Assembly: GCA_937911865.1 (NCBI GenBank)
Contig: CALDSK010000315.1
Coordinates: 1-51,489 of the forward strand
Length of the DNA: 51,489 bases
Direction: 5' to 3'
Source of the DNA: an uncultured Synechococcus sp.
GTDB lineage: Bacteria; Cyanobacteriota; Cyanobacteriia; Phormidesmidales; Phormidesmidaceae
The notes beneath the pieces are model-generated. The model was not told the origin of the DNA, did not search any database, and was given only the letters and a program-made list of their open reading frames with translations. Position 1 is the stretch's first letter; each line of letters begins with the position of its first letter. Below are positions 16,201 through 23,477 of the stretch, piece after piece. A program made the position numbers and the translations under genes.

Positions 16201-18426
16201 CGCGATAGTCTTTTTCGTGGCAATGCTGCTGCTGTAGACGGCGGTGGCATTCACGTCTCCGAGGGGACGACGACGGTAGAAAATAGTCAGATAGTAGCCA
16301 ACAGTGCTCGGTTTGGTGGTGGCATAGAAGTCAGCTCTAACGGTACGGCGATGGTAACAAGTACGGCATTAATCGAGAACGTCGCTTCTTTTCTAGGTGG
16401 CGGTGCTCAAATTGACTCAGGCACAACGTTTCAAGCTAGCAATAGTACTTTCGAGCGTAACCAGGCCACTGAAGGCGGAGGCCTATTTAACAGAGGGACG
16501 TCTGAAATTACAAACTCTACCTTCAGCGGTAACCTGGCCCAACTTATCGGTGGCGCGATTCGCTCAACGGGCTCTAGCGCTGTAGCGACTATTCGTCACA
16601 GCACCCTGACTGCCAATGCATCAGAAACGGCTGCTGGCGGTATTTCTAATACCGACTCAAGCACAGTGAATTTACAAAACACTATTGTTGCAGGCAATAC
16701 TAGCCCCGAATCTAGCGATGTTCGTGGGCGCTTCGTTGATAGTGGCAACAACTTGATTGGCAGTAGCGAAGGTTCTATTGGGTTTACGATCAGCGCCTTG
16801 GTCGGTAGTGCGATCGCACCTCTCGACCCTCAGCTAGCACCTTTGGGCAACAACGGTGGGCCAACCAACACGCACCTGCCGCTCGCTGGTAGCATCGCTA
16901 TTGATGCTGGGAGTAATGCTAGCTCATACACCGTTGACCAGCGCGGTTTTATCCGGCTATTTGGTAGCGCGACCGATATTGGCGCGGTAGAGGTAGAGGG
17001 AGCTGCTCCGCTGCTAGAACTTCCCGATTCGGCAACAATCCCTTTCTCAGTAGTGCGACCTAGCGGCCCCATTTTTGACTCAGGGTTAACCTCTAGTCGC
17101 TCTAATAGCGCTAGCGATTCGAGCACCTCAGGCGATGCGCGCCAAAATTTTGATACAGAAGACGCCAACCGATTCATCCGCTACCTGGAGCAAAACTTCT
17201 CCCAAGACTTTGAAGACTACTGGAACCTTTCTGCTGGCCCGGATTTGACATTTTCAGAAGTCCAGATGATTCTGCGACGTGCTCAAGAAGAGTATCAGGT
17301 TAATTCAGCAGTGGTATATGCGATGTTTGTTCCTGAAGAGCCGCGAGAAGAAAAAGAACAGTCGGCTATTCTTCAAATTGAATCGCCTCCCGCAGACAGC
17401 GATTTGTTGACTCTATCTCTGGTGCTTCCTGACGGTGAGCTGGTTAACTATCAACTTCCCGTCACGCGCAAAGAAGCGGTTCGCCAGATGCGCTATTTTC
17501 GCAGCGCTGTTTCAGATCCTGCTGATCCTGCGAGCTATCGCCCCCTGGCTCGGCAGCTATATCAGTGGCTGCTGGCACCTTTAGAAATAGACCTTGCCAG
17601 TCAGAATATCAATAACCTGATGTACGCTCTAGACGCCGGATTACGGTCTGTTCCTGTAGCCGCTATGCAAGACGATAACGGCTTTTTGATAGAGCGTTAC
17701 GGTATTTCGGTCATTCCTAGTATGGGGCTGATGCGAGCAGATTTCCCGCTACCAGCGCGCCGGTCAACAGTCGCTATGGGGATATCAGAGTTTGAAACTC
17801 AGGTTCCTTTGCCTGCTGTGCCGATTGAATTAGAGGTTGTTGACCAGTTTGTGCCCGCGTCGCAAGTAGTGCTCAATGAGGCAACTACGCTAGACGCTAT
17901 CAAGGCTATTCAAACGCTAGAACAACCGGGTGTGTTGCATTTAGCGACTCACGCTAGCTTTGATCGCAGATCTCCAGAAGACTCGTATATTCAATTGTGG
18001 AAAGAACCATTGAGCATGCGAGCGTTTAGCCAGCTGGACTGGCAGTCATCAGATCTAGAGCTTTTGATTTTGAGCGCCTGCTCGACGGCCTTAGGCAGCC
18101 GCAATTCTGAACTAGGGTTTGCTGGGCTGGCAGCGGCCTCCGGGGTAGATGCCACAATGGGCAGCCTGTGGGAAGTCTCGGACGTGGGGACGCTGGCGCT
18201 GATGAGCGAGTTTTACGCGCAGCTCGAAAAGACAGAGTTACGATTTGAAGCTTTGCGCCAGGCCCAGTTAGCCCTGTTAAATGGTGAAACACGGATTGAA
18301 GGCGGCAATTTGGTGACAGGACACGGTGAAATAGCGCTGCCAGATGAATGGGACTTACCGGATTCAGCCCCTTTAGACCATCCTTTCTTCTGGTCAGCCT
18401 TTACTATGGTTGGGAACCCCTGGTGA
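13264..18426 (+). CDS. Secreted haemagglutinin-type protein with C-terminal CHAT protease domain
   Basis: This is a 1720-residue protein built from four parts (numbering from the ATG at 13264; a TTG at 13219 would add 15). A signal peptide (about 1-45, ending AVQAQ) leads into a TPS secretion domain (about 60-275; NLYLVNPAGVLFGP is the family core). A long right-handed beta-helix follows, with Pmp-like repeats of FxxN and GGAI/GGGI (about 630-1165). A choice-of-anchor-Q element comes next (NNGGPTNTH to DIGAVE, about 1196-1240), then a CHAT domain (about 1330-1720) with the catalytic pair LATHAS (His1563) and LSACST (Cys1606), both intact. The protein should leave the cell by two-partner secretion and be a caspase-like peptidase on the surface or outside; the outer-membrane transporter partner is not in this window. 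A gamma-glutamyltransferase gene follows at 10 nt. Confidence 0.9.
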   Translation: MEERLQQSTVCVAKPHFFSSVVWIAGLLATVSPAAQKAVQAQVTPAAEGAGTAVRAAGNRYDISGGTQAGSNLFHTFDEFSLEDSQTANFLSDSDVSNIVGQVSTQSPSYIDGVVQVSGSDANLYLVNPAGVLFGPSAQLSLLGSFTATTADKIGFGEDWLDVTASQSDYAQLTAAPSAYRFTPSNPSAVVNQGDLAVAAGESLVLMGGAVINEGRLEASGGQIGLAAVEGNSVVYLTAPGSLLSLEVAQQDFPSETGDAFSPTDLPVLITGQPEPDTPVEATNLTVQPDGQVMLAGLPVSSDGGAVTGELSTRSQTASGGTIALLGESLSLINANIDASGSTGGAVRIGGGTQAEIKLPTSESSIVSQSDLLADGLEGAGGEIVVRSQTSRLSGYISAQGATQGGFIETSADYLDIAGLDLSANGATGNGHWLIDPVDIEIVSGAAGFNQVDPSAIATNLDNGLDVEIVTTPSAIGGDITLTDSIDQTGGSSATLTLKGRRFIQNNNSTIDLASTGQLTFELNAVNPELAPDSRSIEDAITAIGNVTGRSLLSLGSGRYSFSNSILLDTSVDIEGVSASSTLLEATGPNRLFVVEAGKSVTLQDLALTTSSSIPSALVQGGIENRGSLTIRNSHFENNQALQGAAVESLFGSTLDVFDSLFVNNQSSYNGGAIFLSDTTDLSSIRNTRFQDNSAFFSGGAIYSNNSSIAIDDNTRFVENQASGRGGAIANDGIGDFTISQTSFERNTSQDGGGAIHSDATGTLILSNATFSENVSQDDGGAVDVNRGVVALIENSRFSGNRAESSTSHGGGLSVVNGASVTIVDTAFENNFSAQKGGALYLSQGSTATIAGTLSIGADSLATDATTRFVQNASDFDGGGIAAIEDSDLTVSGVLFRDNFSGDDGGGIAVTETSRATIENTNFEGNITLDHGGGLYHNNINNTLVAGTSLVLTNSRLIENQAQQSGGGFHQGLRSSSVVRDSLFRGNAAAVDGGGIHVSEGTTTVENSQIVANSARFGGGIEVSSNGTAMVTSTALIENVASFLGGGAQIDSGTTFQASNSTFERNQATEGGGLFNRGTSEITNSTFSGNLAQLIGGAIRSTGSSAVATIRHSTLTANASETAAGGISNTDSSTVNLQNTIVAGNTSPESSDVRGRFVDSGNNLIGSSEGSIGFTISALVGSAIAPLDPQLAPLGNNGGPTNTHLPLAGSIAIDAGSNASSYTVDQRGFIRLFGSATDIGAVEVEGAAPLLELPDSATIPFSVVRPSGPIFDSGLTSSRSNSASDSSTSGDARQNFDTEDANRFIRYLEQNFSQDFEDYWNLSAGPDLTFSEVQMILRRAQEEYQVNSAVVYAMFVPEEPREEKEQSAILQIESPPADSDLLTLSLVLPDGELVNYQLPVTRKEAVRQMRYFRSAVSDPADPASYRPLARQLYQWLLAPLEIDLASQNINNLMYALDAGLRSVPVAAMQDDNGFLIERYGISVIPSMGLMRADFPLPARRSTVAMGISEFETQVPLPAVPIELEVVDQFVPASQVVLNEATTLDAIKAIQTLEQPGVLHLATHASFDRRSPEDSYIQLWKEPLSMRAFSQLDWQSSDLELLILSACSTALGSRNSELGFAGLAAASGVDATMGSLWEVSDVGTLALMSEFYAQLEKTELRFEALRQAQLALLNGETRIEGGNLVTGHGEIALPDEWDLPDSAPLDHPFFWSAFTMVGNPW

Positions 18427-18436
18427 TGTCCTTAAT

Positions 18437-20029
18437 ATGCGAGATTTTCAACTTCCTGGTCGCTCTCCTGCCTATGCCAATAAAGGCATGGTGGCAACCT
18501 CTCATTCTTTGGCAACGCTGACAGCAATTGATGTGTTAAGAGATGGCGGCAATGCAGTAGATGCCTCGATCGCGGCATCAGCCGTCTTGTGTGTCATAGA
18601 GCCTCAAGCCACCGGTATTGGCGGTGATTGCTTTGTCCTTTACGCACCTGCTAACGCCAGCGGCGAAGTTGTTGCGCTCAACGGTTCAGGTAAAGCTCCT
18701 GGTAAGGCTGAGCTGAGCTGGTTTCTAGATCAGGGCATGCAACAGATATCTCTGCAAAGTCCGCATTCTGTGACGATCCCAGGCGCGGTAGATGCGTGGT
18801 GTCAGTTACATAAAGACTACGGCAAAAAAGACTTTTCTAACCTGCTAGCTCCAGCGATTCGCCTGGCAAAAGAGGGTTATACGGTTCACCCACGAGTCGC
18901 CTATGACTGGGCGCAGCTAGCGAAGAAGCTAAAAGCAACAAAAAATGCGACGAGAATGTTGTTGTTTGGTGGAGAAGCGCCTAAGGCGGGCGATCGTCAT
19001 TGTCAGCCAGAATTAGGAGAGACTTTGGATGCGATCGCCCAAAACGGCCGTTCTGCCTTCTACACGGGGCCCATTGCCGAAGACATGGTTAGCTATTTGC
19101 AATCTCTCGGTGGACTCCACACCCTAGAAGACTTTGCTGCACCCCAGGCAGAATATGTTACGCCTATTGCAACAAAGTATCGCGGTTACGATGTGGTGGA
19201 ATGTCCGCCAAACGGTCAGGGACTTACAGCTTTGATTATGTTGAATATTCTCTCGGGCTTTTCTCTGACGGACCATGCACCGATGAGCGCTGAGCGGCTG
19301 CATTTAGAATGCGAGGCGGCAAGGTTGGCCTACGGCGTGCGCGATCGCTATGTTGCCGATCCAGATCAGTCCGATATCCCTTTAGACTTTCTGCTATCTG
19401 AAGACTACGCTACGCAGCTGCGCAGCAAAATCAGCCTAGATAAAGCAATGCCGCCATTGAAAGAGTCAGATTTTCCGACTCATCCCGATACGGTTTATCT
19501 GTGCGTCGTCGATGAAGATGGAAACGCGGTGAGCTTTATTAATTCAGTATTTCATGGGTTCGGCAGTGGATTAGTCAGTCCTAAAACAGGGGTTGTTTTG
19601 CAAAATCGAGGGGCAGGGTTTGTGTTAAAAGAAGGGCATCGGAATGCGATCGCTCCTTACAAACGCCCGCTGCACACCATCATTCCAGGCATGCTGATGA
19701 ACAATAATCGCGCTGTCATGCCTTTCGGTGTCATGGGCGGTCAGTATCAGCCAACCGGCCATGCCCACTTCCTGACTAATCTGTTGGACTACCGCATGGA
19801 TGTACAGTCAGCGCTCGATTTCGCTAGAGTATTTCACGATGGAAAAGCCTGTATCGTTGAGCGCGGCGTTCCTAGTCAAGTGAGAGATCAATTAGCTGAA
19901 ATGGGTCATAAAGTGGTTCCGGCAGCGCTACCACACGGTGGCGGTCAAGCTATTTGGATAGGTGATGGGAATGCCTTGGTCGGTGGGTCTGACCCACGTA
20001 AGGACGGTTGCGCTTTGGGCTACGAGTAG
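18437..20029 (+). CDS. Gamma-glutamyltransferase family protein (YwrD-type)
   Basis: The 530-residue protein (from the ATG at 18437) has the glutathione hydrolase fold: the N-terminal MVATSHSLAT and GGNAVDASIA, the small-subunit start at Thr352 in HPDTVYLCVVDEDGN (the nucleophile produced by self-cleavage) and the late GHAHFLTNLLDY block. The details resemble Bacillus YwrD and its relatives more than the periplasmic E. coli enzyme. No signal peptide is seen, so it is probably cytoplasmic. Family enzymes cleave the gamma-glutamyl bond of glutathione and related peptides. The gene begins 10 nt after the stop of the CHAT protein; an upstream ATG at 18410 would overlap that gene and lacks family similarity. 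Co-transcription with the giant gene is likely. Confidence 0.88.
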   Translation: MRDFQLPGRSPAYANKGMVATSHSLATLTAIDVLRDGGNAVDASIAASAVLCVIEPQATGIGGDCFVLYAPANASGEVVALNGSGKAPGKAELSWFLDQGMQQISLQSPHSVTIPGAVDAWCQLHKDYGKKDFSNLLAPAIRLAKEGYTVHPRVAYDWAQLAKKLKATKNATRMLLFGGEAPKAGDRHCQPELGETLDAIAQNGRSAFYTGPIAEDMVSYLQSLGGLHTLEDFAAPQAEYVTPIATKYRGYDVVECPPNGQGLTALIMLNILSGFSLTDHAPMSAERLHLECEAARLAYGVRDRYVADPDQSDIPLDFLLSEDYATQLRSKISLDKAMPPLKESDFPTHPDTVYLCVVDEDGNAVSFINSVFHGFGSGLVSPKTGVVLQNRGAGFVLKEGHRNAIAPYKRPLHTIIPGMLMNNNRAVMPFGVMGGQYQPTGHAHFLTNLLDYRMDVQSALDFARVFHDGKACIVERGVPSQVRDQLAEMGHKVVPAALPHGGGQAIWIGDGNALVGGSDPRKDGCALGYE

Positions 20030-20265
20030 TTTTCCCCTTAAATAGGTAGCTAAGTATCATGGGGAGGAAGCTCCACTGGTAGTCCGTAGAGCTGCAAACA
20101 CTTAAGGAAAGGGCACCACCGCCGCCGCTGTTGTTTATCTATGCGGTTTGTCAAAACATCGAGTTGATAATGGTATGGCTACGTTTGTTTGTCTACTGAT
20201 TGACAGGGCTGACTAAGACATTGAAGAATGTCATGTCCTTTTATCTGATTGAGCCCAGGATACGA

Positions 20266-20295
20266 CACTTCTGGTCTAGTCACTTCTGGTCTAGT
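20266..20295. repeat. 15-bp perfect tandem duplication
   Basis: CACTTCTGGTCTAGT occurs twice without change (20266-20280, 20281-20295) in the leader of the metalloprotease gene. Confidence 0.85.
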
Positions 20296-20395
20296 CAAGA
20301 GCACGAGGCGGTGCTCCGTGCTTCTTCTGATTGTTAAGGAGAGCGTATTTAAGTGACTTCCCTGACTAGGTCGTAGGCAAGCGCATAACGGGCAC

Positions 20396-20427
20396 AATAA
20401 CACGGCTCTTGTGATGTTATTTTTTCT
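20396..20427 (+). promoter_or_regulatory. Terminator-like hairpin abutting the metalloprotease start codon
   Basis: A 7-bp stem (AATAACA at 20396-20402 with TGTTATT at 20415-20421) is followed by a run of T and then CT and the ATG at 20428. No ribosome site is left between the stem and the start. It could be an attenuator or hold translation back; this is inferred from the shape. Confidence 0.5.
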
Positions 20428-22167
20428 ATGCTTACCTTTAATTTAACTTTTGCTCCAGACATCAAATCCGGCTTCAAGCCCGATAAAGCTCAAGAAAACG
20501 CTATGAACCTAGCTGCGAGCAATTGGGGGAAAATCTTCAGCAATACGGCCACGATAGATTTAGTGGTAAACTCCACCAACAATCCAGACGACGATACCCT
20601 AATGTCTGCTGGATCAAATTATACCGATTATGCTCCAGGCTTTGGTAACACTGAGGTTGTGCGTAACAAAGCCCTCTTTGGCAACGATCTTAACGGATCC
20701 GAAGCTGATGGTGAAGTGACCGTTAACTGGGGTGTTAACTGGGAGCTAGACTTTAACGAAACACCAAATAAATTGGAAGATGAGTACGATTTTTACTCTA
20801 CTTTCTACCATGAGATCACGCATGCCTTAGGGTTTGGTAGCGAGATTACTCAAGAGGGTACCGATGCCTATGATGGCGGTACGCTGGCTGATGGTGAAGC
20901 TGGTGCGTGGGGCGCATTTGATCAATTCATTTCAGATAGTAACGGCAACAAGGTTATCAACCAGAAAGGACTGATAGATGCCACAAAATATAAGGCGCTA
21001 TTAACTGGCGGAACCAGCGCGGAGAATAAAGGATTATTTTTTGCAGGTGCTAATGCGGTTGCTGCCAATGGCGGCAATCTTGTTGGACTCTATTCTCCAG
21101 CTAACTACTCATCCGGCAGCAGTGCCCATCATTTAGATGATGACAACCCAGCTTTAGACGGTCATTTGATGTTGGCAGAAACAGAATCTGGCGCAAGTGC
21201 TCGCACGCTGAGCGCTGTCGGCAAAGGAGTTTTGAAAGACTTGGGCTACACCTTTGCGGATGAGGCTTCTTCTCCTGAGAGTAAGCTAACTGGCAGCAAG
21301 CTAACGACGAAGTCCAATAGCAATTATGTGAAAGTAGATCAGCTAGATACAAATGATTCGCTTGCCCTCACACTCAAGCAAGTCGGCGTCAAGAATGCTA
21401 GCGAGATTTCCATTTTTGTCGCTGATGACGATCTAACAGGCGCAAACAAGCAGCAGATTGCCAGCTTTTCTATCTTGGAGAGCGGAAAATTAGCTGCTGG
21501 CTATACACCTGAAATTACACTGGATTTTGTTAAAGTAGCTGTTGGCAAATTTTTGCAGTTTGAGATAACAGAAAACGGCAAGACTCGCTTCTCTTCGTTC
21601 AACTCTATTAGTGATGACACTATTGAACTAGACTTTGGCTCCGGAACTATACTGACGCTACAGTCGGTCGGGGCTTCGTTTAAAACAAATCTATTGAAAG
21701 AAGATGCAGCTGCTATCGATCTCACCACACAGACTGGTAGTACAAAGTTGGCTTTTGAGGTTTATCGCGAGGCTGACTATAACAACACAGTCGGATTCTA
21801 CAAAATGGACAAAGCCGATGGCAGTATTGTGATAGATGAGGTGCTAGGACTCACAGTGAAGCCAGGCGAAGCTGGATATACGGAAGCTGCCCTAGCAAGG
21901 CAATTGCAAACTAAGCTCTCAGGCTCTAACGGTAAAGTAAGCAGTTTTTCTGCTGAGGTGATGAGCGATCAGTTTCTAGGAACTTTTCTGATTGCTGATG
22001 GCACTGACCCTACGAGCAGTGAGGTTTACTTTGGCCATGGAAGTGCTAACAGTAACGGCAATGACCATGTCAAAATGCTAGGTAACAACACCTTTGGTTT
22101 TGAGGATATGTCAGGATTGGGTGATCGCGATTACAACGATATCGTCGTTCGATTTGCTGTGGTGTAG
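20428..22167 (+). CDS. Zinc metalloprotease-like protein with C-terminal DUF4114
   Basis: The 579-residue protein starts directly with the mature domain (MLTFNLTFAPDIKSGF), without a signal peptide. The zinc-protease motif YHEITHALGFG has His128, Glu129 and His132. The residue three after the usual Gly is Ser, not His or Asp, so the third metal ligand is probably the distal His in GSSAHHLDDD near residue 232, as in leishmanolysin-like enzymes. The C-terminal 150 residues form a DUF4114 domain ending FEDMSGLGDRDYNDIVVRF, a calcium-binding type seen in cyanobacterial surface proteins. Such proteins are commonly exported by type I secretion. The middle region (about 290-430) is unassigned beta-rich sequence. 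It is separated by 400 bp from the gamma-glutamyltransferase gene. Confidence 0.8.
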   Translation: MLTFNLTFAPDIKSGFKPDKAQENAMNLAASNWGKIFSNTATIDLVVNSTNNPDDDTLMSAGSNYTDYAPGFGNTEVVRNKALFGNDLNGSEADGEVTVNWGVNWELDFNETPNKLEDEYDFYSTFYHEITHALGFGSEITQEGTDAYDGGTLADGEAGAWGAFDQFISDSNGNKVINQKGLIDATKYKALLTGGTSAENKGLFFAGANAVAANGGNLVGLYSPANYSSGSSAHHLDDDNPALDGHLMLAETESGASARTLSAVGKGVLKDLGYTFADEASSPESKLTGSKLTTKSNSNYVKVDQLDTNDSLALTLKQVGVKNASEISIFVADDDLTGANKQQIASFSILESGKLAAGYTPEITLDFVKVAVGKFLQFEITENGKTRFSSFNSISDDTIELDFGSGTILTLQSVGASFKTNLLKEDAAAIDLTTQTGSTKLAFEVYREADYNNTVGFYKMDKADGSIVIDEVLGLTVKPGEAGYTEAALARQLQTKLSGSNGKVSSFSAEVMSDQFLGTFLIADGTDPTSSEVYFGHGSANSNGNDHVKMLGNNTFGFEDMSGLGDRDYNDIVVRFAVV

Positions 22168-22194
22168 TTCACTCAGCGATTATTCAATCTAGCT

Positions 22195-22222
22195 GAAGCG
22201 GCGCACGCCTAGCTGCCGCTTC
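22195..22222. terminator. Weak bidirectional terminator-like hairpin
   Basis: GAAGCGGC (22195-22202) and GCCGCTTC (22215-22222) form an 8-bp stem over a 12-nt loop between two convergent genes. There is no U-tract on either side, so the assignment rests on position and stem strength. Confidence 0.5.
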
Positions 22223-23091
22223 TATAAGTCCAATGCATCAACGCCCCGTCTGCTGTAGTGAATGCGTAGCTTAATGCCCAGCGTAATTTGCTTCATAATC
22301 CAATACAGCACCGTCAAAATAATGAAAGTGACGAAAACAACCGCTAGTGGCCGTTTAGTCGTAAGCGTATTGAGGGTAAGCGTCATGATGCTAGTCGGAT
22401 CGGTCGCTAAATCCCAGCTATTGACCCGCGTAAATCGGCCTAGATATATGCCGATAGCACTCAGCGCGTGAATTAAAAGTTCAGTGGGCAAAATGAAGCG
22501 TTCATCGCCATTGCGCTTGATATAGAAATCAAGATTGAGAATAGAGAGCACATAGGCTTCAAACCCGGCGATCATTGCAGCTGTGTGCATCGGCACAAAA
22601 ATAAGCGCAATCACCCATATTCGAATGCCCCAGGCTCCAGCACCGCGAATGATATGGATAATATCGGTGAGCACATAGGCAGCGTTTGGCAAAAAGGCAA
22701 TAAAGCACAGGAGCCCCAGCCACCACAGCATCGTGCGGGCGCTCTTTTTCCGCTTGAATAAAAAGATGCTCATGGCAATAGAAATGAGCCCTAAAACAAT
22801 CCACCATACAACTTTTAACTGAGCGGCCTGTTCTCCGGATGCCAGGGCATTCATCAGAGCCATTTGCGCGTTCATAATTCTAGGTATTCTGGGCTGCACG
22901 CCTACAATGCCAACCACGCTGACTAACCCAAGCGAGACCCAAATCTTGCGACGCGAAAGCGCACTGCGCCGAAATAGCAGAAAGCTCAACAGCAAAGGTA
23001 CAAATGCTAAAAACAAATTCCACAGAATCCAGCCGCTATACACATTAGAAAAAGCTGTGGAGATATCTGCGAATAAATATTTCAAATACAT
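22222..23091 (-). CDS. DUF1361 integral membrane protein
   Basis: This 289-residue protein is hydrophobic with about eight membrane helices. The DUF1361 signature is present in the second half of the first part (LCFIAFLPNAAYVLTDIIH). A hydrophobic N-terminal segment (about 24-42) starts the protein, and the C-terminus is cytoplasmic-looking with basic residues. The function of this family is not known. It is convergent with the metalloprotease gene, the two stops being 55 nt apart, and has a 386-bp upstream spacer shared with a divergent gene. I see no partner that hints at a role. Confidence 0.85.
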   Translation of the reverse strand: MYLKYLFADISTAFSNVYSGWILWNLFLAFVPLLLSFLLFRRSALSRRKIWVSLGLVSVVGIVGVQPRIPRIMNAQMALMNALASGEQAAQLKVVWWIVLGLISIAMSIFLFKRKKSARTMLWWLGLLCFIAFLPNAAYVLTDIIHIIRGAGAWGIRIWVIALIFVPMHTAAMIAGFEAYVLSILNLDFYIKRNGDERFILPTELLIHALSAIGIYLGRFTRVNSWDLATDPTSIMTLTLNTLTTKRPLAVVFVTFIILTVLYWIMKQITLGIKLRIHYSRRGVDALDL

Positions 23092-23477
23092 ACCATCAGA
23101 AAAATAAGGTCAAATATGACGAATCAATGCATATATAGCTTCCAAAGCATTGCCTAAGACACTCGCTCAAGGGTGCACCCCTAGCAAACAAGCAATGCTT
23201 CTACGCAAACGTCCTAATGCATCAGGACGTTTGCTATAGCCTAGCGTCCTGACTTATCGCTGTCGCTTGAGATCCCGTAATTTCCGCAAAAGTCTGACTT
23301 TTTTAGACCTTTGCTAACGCTATCTTCATCATCTGTTCCCTCCGTTACATGCAAGGAAATAGGCAAAAAGGTACAATGCGTCATCTGCATAATGAGGCTG
23401 CGTGTGGCTTGCTAGATGTTGCATGACCCAACGCCTTTAACAATGTCCTAAACAAGCCCTAAACAACACCTCGTAAT
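23092..23477. other. Spacer between divergent genes, with palindromes
   Basis: No gene is seen. It contains a perfect 10-bp palindrome GGGTGCACCC (23171-23180) and a strong hairpin (separate entry). Promoters for both divergent genes must lie here, but no clear -35/-10 pair is visible. Confidence 0.5.
23205..23234. other. Strong 11-bp hairpin without U-tract
   Basis: GCAAACGTCCT (23205-23215) pairs without mismatch with AGGACGTTTGC (23224-23234) over an 8-nt loop. No T-run follows on either strand, so it is not an ordinary terminator. It could be a protein-binding site, part of a small RNA, or a leader element. Confidence 0.6.

Larger units (their letters stand above)
20030..20427. other. 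Intergenic region with hairpins before the metalloprotease
   Basis: No gene is visible. It holds an exact 15-bp duplication, and two mutually exclusive hairpins: GAGCAC (20299-20304) with GTGCTC (20311-20316), or AGCACG (20300-20305) with CGTGCT (20317-20322). A third hairpin sits directly before the start codon of the metalloprotease. The whole stretch may be a structured leader. Confidence 0.5.

Noticed and set aside
20179..20403. Leftward 74-codon open frame
   Set aside because: It lies over the duplicated and hairpin-rich leader, has no family-like sequence and no ribosome site.
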